This document shows, in pieces, positions 39,790-47,109 of a stretch of 64,000 nt of DNA; within the stretch, counting starts at the first letter, position 1, and each line of letters opens with the position of its first letter. Origin of the DNA: Saccharothrix obliqua (GTDB taxonomy: Bacteria > Actinomycetota > Actinomycetes > Mycobacteriales > Pseudonocardiaceae); contig NZ_JAHXGQ010000002.1 in assembly GCF_019375475.1 (NCBI RefSeq), positions 248,001 through 312,000 on the forward strand, in the 5' to 3' direction. The translations under genes and the position numbers were made by a program. Under the pieces are notes generated by a model that had not been told where the DNA came from, did not search any database, and saw only the letters and a program-made list of their open reading frames with translations.

Positions 39790-40725
39790 TCACCGGAACG
39801 CGTTGCGGGTGTAGTCCAGGCTGAACGCGCCGCGGTTGCCGAAGTACACCGACACCAGGTACGCCGGGTCGGTGGCGGCCAACCCGCGTGGCAGGTCGTC
39901 GCCGTCGTCGGTGTCGTCCCAGCCCCAGGCGGTGTGCGCGGCGTTGTCCTTGCCGTTGTCACCGCGCAGCGTGCCCCGGCCCGCGAACGTCGCCGAGTCG
40001 TCGCGGCGCGCCCAGAGGCCGCCGGGTGCGAAGGTGTCCACCAGGCGGTAGCCCACGGACCGGTCGTTGCCGCTGGAGGGCGCCTCACCGGTCGTGCTCG
40101 GCACGTAGACCACGCCGTCGCCGCCGGGGAACTCCGCGCCGTTCCACGCGTACAGCCCGTGCCCCTTGGCCTCCTGGCGCGTGGTGGGCCGCTGGTCCCG
40201 GACGAGCAGCGTGCCGTCGACGTTCTCCCGGCCGCCGGTGAACGTGCCGCCCTCGGGCACGTAGGAGTAGAAGTGTTTGTGCGCCACCGTGATGACGGCT
40301 TCCAGCCGACCGAACGCCGTGCCGTCCTTGCGCACGGTCGCGAGCAGCCCTTCCATGTCGTTCTCGTGCGTGAACTGCCCGAACGGGTCGGGGAAGTCCA
40401 CCCAGTCCCGCGGGTGGTAGAAGCTGTAGGTGATGAACCAGTGGGTCGACGTCTCCACCACCGAGTAGTACGCGGCCCCGGTCAGGCGGGACGGGTCGTC
40501 GTCCTGGTTCTCCCAGTTGTTCGACGTGTTCCACTCGCCGTCGAAGTCCACAGTGGACAGGTAGTCGGCGTCGTGGTCGGAGGAGTCGGTGTCCTGGTGG
40601 TGGATCGGCGCCCAGTGGAACGCCAGCGCGGCGTCCTCGGTGGCCGATGCGGGTGCGGCCGTCAGCACTGCCAGCGACACGGCCGCGCACAGGACCGCAC
40701 CCGCTTTCCGTAACGGGGATGACAT
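39790..40725 (-). CDS. secreted protein of unknown function
   Basis: The 311-aa protein has a Sec signal peptide (SSPLRKAGAVLCAAVSLAVLTAAPASA, cleavage after ASA near residue 29). The mature part starts TEDAALAFHWAPIHHQDTDS and is rich in Asp, Trp and His: THWFITYSFYHPRDWVDFPDPFGQFTHENDMEG and VITVAHKHFYSYVPEGG. The pattern is reminiscent of Vps62/DUF946-like secreted beta proteins, but I cannot assign a family with confidence. Several DxDDGDD stretches suggest Ca2+ binding. ATG 40725 has AAGGCGAAG upstream; the upstream ATG at 40830 lacks a signal peptide. Confidence 0.75.
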   Translation of the reverse strand: MSSPLRKAGAVLCAAVSLAVLTAAPASATEDAALAFHWAPIHHQDTDSSDHDADYLSTVDFDGEWNTSNNWENQDDDPSRLTGAAYYSVVETSTHWFITYSFYHPRDWVDFPDPFGQFTHENDMEGLLATVRKDGTAFGRLEAVITVAHKHFYSYVPEGGTFTGGRENVDGTLLVRDQRPTTRQEAKGHGLYAWNGAEFPGGDGVVYVPSTTGEAPSSGNDRSVGYRLVDTFAPGGLWARRDDSATFAGRGTLRGDNGKDNAAHTAWGWDDTDDGDDLPRGLAATDPAYLVSVYFGNRGAFSLDYTRNAFR

Positions 40726-40890
40726 GCTTCGCCTTTCGTCGGGAACGTGGCCCATCGGGACCACGCGAGACCCTGTGGCGGAGCACCGGTCGGCACAAGC
40801 GGTTCGCGTGATGAGCAACCAAATCGGCATGTGCCGAGGACCTTCGGCAACCCGGCTCGACGCGGACCGCCGAAGCGGGTACGGCCGCGA

Positions 40891-41667
40891 TCAGACCGCC
40901 GGGAACATGCGGGCCATGCCGGGAGGCGGCGTGAACGGCCGCCACTGCCCGACGGGCTGCGCGAGCCGGTCCGCCACGACCCACCACACGGTCGCGTTGT
41001 GGCCGTACCCGAGGTGGCTGGACGTGACGGCCACGTTCTCCCGGTGCGCGGCCGGCTCCTCCACGCAGGTCCGCCACGCCACGATGCCGTCGGACTTCGA
41101 GTAGACCGACGTCGCGGGCACCGGGAACGGCGGCCGGGTGTGCTCCGGCGGCGGCATCCCCGCACCCGCCACGTAGAACCGGGCCAGCAGGCGGTACACG
41201 GGGTTGACGCGCGTCTGCCGCAGGTCGGTCATCGCGTACGGGCTGCCCAGCGTGACGACCAGGCGCACCAGCTCCGGCATCTCACGCGCCAGCTCCCGGG
41301 CGAAGATGCCGCCCAGGCTCCAGCCCACCAGGCTCACCGGCCCGGCGGCGGCCAGGTCCCGCAGCAGGACGCGCATCCCGCGCACCGCGTCGACGGACGG
41401 GCCGATGTTGCGCCCGAGCCCCCAGCCGTGCACGTCGTACCCCAGGCCGACGAGGAACCTGCGCAGCAGCCCCGTGGTCCCGTCGCCACCGCCGAGACCC
41501 GGTAGCACCAGCACGGTGTGCCCATCACCGCTCGGCGCGGCCCGCAGCAGGGAGCGCGCGGCGGCGAACTGCCCGATGTCGACCACCGCGCGGGTCGGTT
41601 CGGTGAGGTACCAGAGCAGGCTCGGCGCGTGCCGGTCCGGCGGTGGGATGTCCGGTAACGCCGACAT
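40891..41667 (-). CDS. alpha/beta hydrolase (lipase/acyltransferase-like)
   Basis: The 258-aa hydrolase has the elbow SLVGWSLGGIFARELA (Ser near residue 119) and LPGLGGGDGTTGLLRRFL as oxyanion loop; a late His in SSHLGYGHNATVWW completes the triad. The N-terminal helix SLLWYLTEPTRAVVDIG could lie on the membrane. This resembles actinobacterial PGAP1-like or esterase proteins of unknown substrate. ATG 41667 follows GGGGGAGGG. Confidence 0.82.
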   Translation of the reverse strand: MSALPDIPPPDRHAPSLLWYLTEPTRAVVDIGQFAAARSLLRAAPSGDGHTVLVLPGLGGGDGTTGLLRRFLVGLGYDVHGWGLGRNIGPSVDAVRGMRVLLRDLAAAGPVSLVGWSLGGIFARELAREMPELVRLVVTLGSPYAMTDLRQTRVNPVYRLLARFYVAGAGMPPPEHTRPPFPVPATSVYSKSDGIVAWRTCVEEPAAHRENVAVTSSHLGYGHNATVWWVVADRLAQPVGQWRPFTPPPGMARMFPAV

Positions 41668-41873
41668 GACCCTCCCCCGGCTCGTCGGTGAGCGCCCTCG
41701 TTCCCATGATGTTTCCCGGGAGGCGGATGCGCCACCCCCGGGCGGGACACGGCTTGCCACCAGGTGTGACGAACGGCCCAACGCGTTCACCCGAACGGCG
41801 GGGACGACGCGCGACCCGCCCATATCCGCCCCTGCACCCCCGCACGGGGCGCTTGCGGGCAGAATGGCCGACC

Positions 41874-44153
41874 GTGACCACAGCCATCCACCAGAGGATC
41901 GCCGAAGAGCTGGGCGTGCGTGCCGGACAGGTCAGTGCCGCCGTCGATCTGCTCGACGGGGGCTCGACCGTGCCGTTCATCGCCCGCTACCGCAAGGAGG
42001 CGACCGGCGCGCTGGACGACGCCCAGTTGCGCGCGCTGGAAGAGCGGCTTGGCTACCTGCGGGAGCTGGAGGAGCGGCGGACCGCCGTGCTGGACTCCAT
42101 CCGGTCGCAGGGCAAGCTGGACGACGCCCTGGAAACCGCGATCCTGGCCGCCGACTCCAAGGCCCGCCTCGAAGACCTCTACCTCCCGTACAAGCCGAAG
42201 CGGCGCACCAAGGCGCAGATCGCCCGCGAGCAGGGCCTCGAACCGCTCGCCGACGCGTTGCTCGGCGACCCGTCGCTGGACCCGCGCGAGACGGCCGCCG
42301 CGTACGTCACCGAGGAGGTCGCGGACGTCGCCGCGGCGCTCCAGGGCGCGCGGGCCGTCCTGGTCGAGCGGTTCGGCGAGGACGGCGACCTGATCGGCGA
42401 GCTGCGCGAGCGGATGTGGGCGCAGGGTCGCGTGGCGTCGAAGGTCCGCGAGGGCAAGGAGCAGGACGGCGCGAAGTTCGCCGACTACTTCGACTTCTCC
42501 GAGCCGTTCGGGAAGCTGCCGTCGCACCGCATCCTCGCGTTGTTCCGGGGCGAGAAGGAGGAGGTGCTGGACCTCCAGTTCGACCCGGCCGACGAGGACG
42601 AGCCGACCGGTTACGAGGCGCGCATCGCCGCCCGCTTCGGCGTGGACGACCGGGGCCGCCCGGCGGACCGCTGGCTCGCCGACACCGTGCGCTGGGCGTG
42701 GCGCACCCGCATCCTCGTGCACCTGGGCATCGACCTGCGTGCCCGGCTGCGGCAGTTCGCCGAGGACGAGGCGGTCCGCGTGTTCGCCTCCAACCTGCGC
42801 GACCTGCTGCTGGCCGCGCCCGCGGGCACCCGCGCCACGATGGGCCTCGACCCCGGTTTCCGCACCGGCGTGAAGGTGGCCGTGGTCGACGCGACCGGCA
42901 AGGTCGTCGCGACCGACACGATCTTCCCGCACGTGCCCGCGAACCGCTGGGCCGAGTCGATCGCCAAGCTGGCGGCGCTGGCGCGGGCGCACGACGTGGA
43001 GCTGATCGCGATCGGCAACGGCACCGCGTCGCGCGAGACCGACAAGCTGGCGGCCGAACTGCTGCGCGAGCACCCGGACCTCAAGCTCACCAAGGTCGTC
43101 GTGTCCGAGGCGGGCGCGTCGGTGTACTCGGCGTCGGCGTTCGCGTCGGCCGAGCTGCCGGGCATGGACGTGTCGCTGCGCGGCGCGGTGTCCATCGCCC
43201 GCCGCCTCCAGGACCCGCTGGCGGAGCTGGTGAAGATCGACCCGAAGTCGATCGGCGTCGGCCAGTACCAGCACGACCTGTCCGAGACGAAGCTGTCGCG
43301 CTCGCTGGACGCCGTGGTCGAGGACTGCGTGAACGCGGTGGGCGTCGACCTGAACACCGCCTCCGTGCCGCTGCTGACCCGGGTGTCCGGCATCACCGCC
43401 GGGCTCGCCGAGAACATCGTGCAGCACCGCGACTCCAACGGCCCGTTCCGCACCCGCACGGCGCTCAAGGCCGTGCCCCGCCTGGGGCCCAAGGCGTTCG
43501 AGCAGTGCGCGGGCTTCCTGCGCATCCCGAACGGCGACGACCCGCTGGACGCGTCCGCCGTGCACCCCGAGGCGTACCCGGTGGTGCGGCGCATCCAGCA
43601 GCACGCAGCGGCCGAGCTGATCGGCAACACGGCGGTGCTGAAGTCGTTGCGCCCGCAGGACTTCGTGGACGACAAGTTCGGCCTGCCCACCGTGACGGAC
43701 ATTTTGCGGGAGCTGGAGAAGCCGGGCCGCGACCCGCGACCGGCGTTCAAGACGGCGACGTTCGCGGACGGCGTGGAGAAGATCGCGGACCTCAAGCCGG
43801 GCATGGTGTTGGAGGGCGTGGTGACGAACGTGGCGGCGTTCGGCGCGTTCGTCGACATCGGCGTGCACCAGGACGGTCTGGTGCACATCTCGGCGTTGTC
43901 GGAGAACTACGTCAAGGACCCGCGGGACGTGGTGAAGTCCGGTGACGTGGTGCGGGTGAAGGTGTTGGAGGTCGACATCGCGCGCAAGCGGATCGGCCTG
44001 ACGCTGCGGTTGCGGGACGAGCCGGGGCGCAAGGCGCCGCAGCAGCAGCGGGACCAGCAACGCGGCCGAGCGAACCGCCCCCAGCGCCAGGAACGCCCGC
44101 CCGCCAACAACGCGATGGCCGAAGCCCTGCGCCGCGCGGGCCTCGGGAAGTAG
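41874..44153 (+). CDS. tex: Tex, RNA-binding transcriptional accessory protein
   Basis: The 759-aa protein is full-length Tex: N-terminal HTH-like segment ([40 protein letters not shown]), YqgF-like nuclease fold ([23 protein letters not shown]), helix-hairpin-helix domain ([22 protein letters not shown]) and C-terminal S1 domain ([31 protein letters not shown]). Tex binds RNA and affects transcription and stress survival. The tail of about 45 aa is Arg/Gln-rich. GTG 41874 has no ribosome binding site and may be leaderless (CAGAAT 8 nt upstream). A 19-bp terminator follows immediately. Confidence 0.95.
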   Translation: MTTAIHQRIAEELGVRAGQVSAAVDLLDGGSTVPFIARYRKEATGALDDAQLRALEERLGYLRELEERRTAVLDSIRSQGKLDDALETAILAADSKARLEDLYLPYKPKRRTKAQIAREQGLEPLADALLGDPSLDPRETAAAYVTEEVADVAAALQGARAVLVERFGEDGDLIGELRERMWAQGRVASKVREGKEQDGAKFADYFDFSEPFGKLPSHRILALFRGEKEEVLDLQFDPADEDEPTGYEARIAARFGVDDRGRPADRWLADTVRWAWRTRILVHLGIDLRARLRQFAEDEAVRVFASNLRDLLLAAPAGTRATMGLDPGFRTGVKVAVVDATGKVVATDTIFPHVPANRWAESIAKLAALARAHDVELIAIGNGTASRETDKLAAELLREHPDLKLTKVVVSEAGASVYSASAFASAELPGMDVSLRGAVSIARRLQDPLAELVKIDPKSIGVGQYQHDLSETKLSRSLDAVVEDCVNAVGVDLNTASVPLLTRVSGITAGLAENIVQHRDSNGPFRTRTALKAVPRLGPKAFEQCAGFLRIPNGDDPLDASAVHPEAYPVVRRIQQHAAAELIGNTAVLKSLRPQDFVDDKFGLPTVTDILRELEKPGRDPRPAFKTATFADGVEKIADLKPGMVLEGVVTNVAAFGAFVDIGVHQDGLVHISALSENYVKDPRDVVKSGDVVRVKVLEVDIARKRIGLTLRLRDEPGRKAPQQQRDQQRGRANRPQRQERPPANNAMAEALRRAGLGK

Positions 44154-44156
44154 CTG

Positions 44157-44199
44157 CCGCCTTCCGCGCCTCGCCGCTTCGGCGAGGCGCGGAAGGCGG
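44157..44199 (+). terminator. perfect 19-bp terminator hairpin of tex
   Basis: Arms 44157-44175 and 44181-44199 pair perfectly with a 5-nt loop (GCTTC), beginning 3 nt after the tex stop. No T-run follows. Confidence 0.85.
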
Positions 44200-44216
44200 A
44201 GTGCGGACGGTGTGCG

Positions 44217-44271
44217 CCCGTGACCTGACGGATTATGAGTCCGCCGCTCCGACCAGCCGGGCTACCCGCCT
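44217..44271 (-). pseudogene. 3'-truncated tRNA-Met (CAT) remnant
   Basis: The minus strand reads AGGCGGGTAG then CCCGGCTGGTCGGAGC, GCGGACTCATAATCCGT and CAGGTCACGGG. This is the acceptor 5' strand, D-arm with GG pair, anticodon arm with CAT (44237-44235) and variable loop of an actinobacterial elongator tRNA-Met. The T-arm (GGTTCGA) and 3' acceptor strand are missing and replaced by unrelated sequence. So it should be non-functional. Loss of the 3' half at a tRNA is what abortive integration or excision of an element could leave. Confidence 0.6.
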
Positions 44272-44511
44272 CTCGCCAAGTGACGTTGCCGCCTTCCGCG
44301 CCTTCCAGGTTGCCCACTTCGAGCGGGCGAAAGGCGCGGGACGTCGGCGCTCGAACCGGGCGACGGCGCGCTGCGGCGTCGGACTTCCTCCGTCGCTCGG
44401 GTCGTGCACGGCGTGCACGCCCCCGGCAGCCCCGGCGTGCTCAGCGCTGACGGCGTCCTCAGCGCTCACGGCACCCCTTGCCCTCCGGCGCACTCGGTAC
44501 CCCCGGCGACG

Positions 44512-44628
44512 GCCATGCCGGATTCGCCTACCCACCCGCTTGATCCGCTCGAACCCCAGGGGACCTGGAGGCCGGCGATTATCTTTCAGGGAGCCTGCCT
44601 GATAGATCTGCGGTTATCCATCAAAGAC
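44512..44628 (+). repeat. duplicated repeat unit, copy A
   Basis: These 117 bp match 44985-45101 with four differences. The unit contains the 25-bp dispersed core (44583-44607) and ends with GCGGTTATCCATCAAAGAC. Just after it, GACCACCCCCGCTC is the reverse complement of 14 nt of the first CRISPR-like repeat at 16.9 kb. Confidence 0.85.
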
Positions 44629-44984
44629 CACCCCCGCTCCACATCGGCGCGACCTGGCCACAGCGGCCTGGGAACTCGGTACCAGGCGCACGCCCGCCGG
44701 GGCGGGAAGCAGCTCCCGCGGCCTTCCCGATTGCTCTTTTGGGGCGGCAGGGAAGGCGCGGTGCTCGCGCGGCACGCAGCGCTCGCCCGGCCCGGCACCG
44801 GGGGGAAGCGCCGGCACTCGGACCTGGTGGCGGCGCACCGCGGCGTCGGCCCCCCTGCCCCGCCTGGTCGCACACGGCGTGCACGCCCCCGGCGGCCCCG
44901 GCGCGCTCAGTGCCCCCGGCGTACTCGGCGCTCCCGGCGACCTCTGCCCCCGGCACCCTCTGCCCCTCGGCGCTCCCGGCGGCT

Positions 44985-45101
44985 GCCATGCCGGATTCGT
45001 CTTCCCGCCCGCTTGATCCGCTCGAACCCCAGGAGACCTGGAGGCCGGCGATTATCTTTCAGGGAGCCTGCCTGATAGATCTGCGGTTATCCATCAAAGA
45101 C
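44985..45101 (+). repeat. duplicated repeat unit, copy B
   Basis: Second copy of the 117-bp unit, 473 bp downstream of copy A, with the 25-bp core at 45056-45080. It ends 165 bp before the oxidoreductase start codon. Confidence 0.85.
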
Positions 45102-45266
45102 GGCCTCCACCCCACATCGGCGCGACCACTCGCAACCCGGCCACCCGGCGGGGCGGCGGCCGGGGTTCTCGGCTGTCCGTCCACACTGGACCGGCGGTTC
45201 GGGGTCGGCATCCGAGGTCGGCCGGCGTACCGTGGCGCGTACCGGACGTGGAGCCGAGGGGGCCTC

Positions 45267-46844
45267 GTGGATGACGTGGACGCGGTGGTGGTCGGTGCCG
45301 GCCCGAACGGGCTGGTCGCCGCGAACCTGCTGGCCGACGCGGGCTGGGAGGTGCTGGTCCTGGAGGCCGCGCCGGAGCCCGGTGGCGCGGTGCGCACCGC
45401 CGAGCTGACCGCACCGGGCTTCCGCAACGACCTGTTCAGCGCGTTCTACCCGCTCGGCGCGGCGTCGCCGGTGCTCGCCGGGCTCGACCTCGCGCGCCAC
45501 GGGCTGCGTTGGCGGCACGCGCCCGAGGTGCTCGCCCACGTGCTGCCGGACGACCGGGCGGTGCTGCTGTCACGCGACGTCGACCGGACGGCGGCGTCCG
45601 TCGAGTCGTTCGGCACCGGTGACGGCGCGGTGTGGCAGGCGCAGTACGCGCTCTGGCAACGCGTCCGCGACCACCTGCTGGAGGCGTTGCTGCGCCCGTT
45701 CCCGCCGGTGCGGGCGGGCGCGGGGCTGGCGGGCGCGCTGGGCTCGGCCGACCTGCTGCGGCTCGCGCGGGCGGCGGTGCAGCCGGTGCGGGCGTTCGGC
45801 GGCGAGCGGTTCACGGGTGCGGGTGGGCCGCTGCTGCTGGCGGGCAACGCGATGCACACCGACCTCGGCCCGGACGACGCCGGCGGCGCGGCGTTCGGCT
45901 GGCTGCTGTCCATGCTGGGGCAGGACGTGGGGTTTCCGGTGCCGGAGGGCGGCGCGGGCGAGTTGACCGGCGCGCTGGTGCGGCGGCTCCGCGGTCGGGT
46001 CGAGTGCGGCCGGCCGGTGGGGCGGGTCGTGGTGGCGAACGGGCGCGCGCTGGGGGTGCGGGACGCGGCGGGTGGTTTCGTGCGGGCACGCAAGGCGGTG
46101 CTGGCCGACGTGCCCGCGCCCGCCCTGTACCTCGACCTGGTCGGCCCGGCGCACCTGCCCGCGCGGCTGGTCGCCGACCTCGCGCGCGTCCACTGGGACG
46201 ACGCCACGGTGAAGGTGGACTGGGCGTTGTCCGGACCGATCCCGTGGACGGCGGCGCAGGCGCGCGGCGCGGGGACCGTCCACCTGGGCGGCGACCTGAA
46301 CGGACTGTCGGCCACCCGCGCGGAGATCGCGGCCGGGAAGCTGCCGCGCACCCCGTTCCTCCTCCTCGGCCAGATGACCACGGCCGATCCGACGCGGTCG
46401 CCGGAGGGCACCGAGTCGGCGTGGGCGTACACGCACGTGCCGCGTGGCGAGAAGTGGTCGGCGGACCGCGTGCGGCGGCGTGCCGACCGCGTCGAACAGC
46501 TCGTCGAGCAGCACGCGCCGGGCTTCCGCGCGCTGATCACCGGTCGCGTGGTGCAGGGACCGGCCGAACTGGAGTCCCGGAACCAGAGCCTGGTGGGCGG
46601 ATCGGTCAACAACGGCACCGCCGCCCTCCACCAGCAACTGGTGTTCCGGCCCGTACCGGGCCTCGGCCGGGCGGACACCCCGGTGGACCGGCTGTTCCTG
46701 GCGGGCGCGGCGGCGCACCCCGGCGGTGGCGTGCACGGCGCGGCGGGTGCGAACGCGGCGCGGGCCGCGTTGGCGCGCAACGGTTTGGCGGGCGACGCCT
46801 ACCGCCTCGCGGTGCGCGGGCTGCACCACCTGCTGTACCGCTGA
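45267..46844 (+). CDS. NAD(P)/FAD oxidoreductase, phytoene-desaturase-like
   Basis: The 525-aa flavoprotein has the FAD motif AVVVGAGPNGLVAANLLADAGWEVLVLEAAPEPGGAVRTAELT at residues 5-47 and the C-terminal FLAGAAAHPGGGVHGAAGANAAR that closes the FAD site in CrtI/pyridine-nucleotide-disulfide oxidoreductase-like desaturases. The middle contains LLAGNAMHTDLGPDDAGGAAFGWLLSMLGQ, common in the 'NAD(P)/FAD-dependent oxidoreductase' group related to retinol saturase. No carotenoid gene is adjacent, so the substrate is open. GTG 45267 follows GAGGGGG. Confidence 0.87.
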   Translation: MDDVDAVVVGAGPNGLVAANLLADAGWEVLVLEAAPEPGGAVRTAELTAPGFRNDLFSAFYPLGAASPVLAGLDLARHGLRWRHAPEVLAHVLPDDRAVLLSRDVDRTAASVESFGTGDGAVWQAQYALWQRVRDHLLEALLRPFPPVRAGAGLAGALGSADLLRLARAAVQPVRAFGGERFTGAGGPLLLAGNAMHTDLGPDDAGGAAFGWLLSMLGQDVGFPVPEGGAGELTGALVRRLRGRVECGRPVGRVVVANGRALGVRDAAGGFVRARKAVLADVPAPALYLDLVGPAHLPARLVADLARVHWDDATVKVDWALSGPIPWTAAQARGAGTVHLGGDLNGLSATRAEIAAGKLPRTPFLLLGQMTTADPTRSPEGTESAWAYTHVPRGEKWSADRVRRRADRVEQLVEQHAPGFRALITGRVVQGPAELESRNQSLVGGSVNNGTAALHQQLVFRPVPGLGRADTPVDRLFLAGAAAHPGGGVHGAAGANAARAALARNGLAGDAYRLAVRGLHHLLYR

Positions 46845-46968
46845 CACGAGCCGCCGGGCACGCGGCACTCGGCACGCGACCCGCCGTCGCCTAGTGTTGT
46901 GACCTGTCCCACGTCCCCGGACCGCCGCGCGACCATCCGCACCGCGCGCGGGGAAATGAGGTCTCGGC

Positions 46969-47109
46969 ATGTGCTCCGCACCGCTTCTCGACATCCCGTC
47001 CACCCCCACCGGCACCCGGGACAACGCGCCCGGCACCGCGAACGCCCGACCCTCGCCCCTCGCCCGGCGCAGGCCCGAACCCGGGAGCGCGCCGGGCGTC
47101 ACCGCATGA
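46969..47109 (+). CDS. 46-aa upstream ORF translationally coupled to the LuxR gene
   Basis: ATG 46969 has GAGG 7 nt upstream and opens MCSAPLLDIPSTPTGTRD, then a Pro/Arg/Ala-rich tail. Its TGA overlaps the ATG of the large LuxR gene (ATGA at 47106-47109). I know no family. The good ribosome site and exact overlap suggest a leader peptide or small partner that sets translation of the regulator. Confidence 0.45.
   Translation: MCSAPLLDIPSTPTGTRDNAPGTANARPSPLARRRPEPGSAPGVTA

Larger units (their letters stand above)
44272..45266. other. gene-free region with 473-bp tandem duplication
   Basis: No gene is supported in this kilobase. Two segments repeat at an offset of 473 bp. The right part of each unit is nearly identical (listed separately); the left part (Pro/Ala-coding-like CCCCCGGC runs around 44410-44510 and 44880-44980) is more diverged but alignable. 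Open frames here run through the repeats and have no family match. The last 100 bp should carry the promoter of the oxidoreductase at 45267. Confidence 0.6.

Noticed and set aside
44217..44271. Functional tRNA-Met
   Set aside because: T-arm with GTTCRA and the 3' acceptor strand are missing, so only a remnant is reported.
44404..45075. Pro/Ala-rich protein gene across the duplicated repeats
   Set aside because: The frame is open only because of GC bias, runs through both repeat units, has no ribosome site and no family match.
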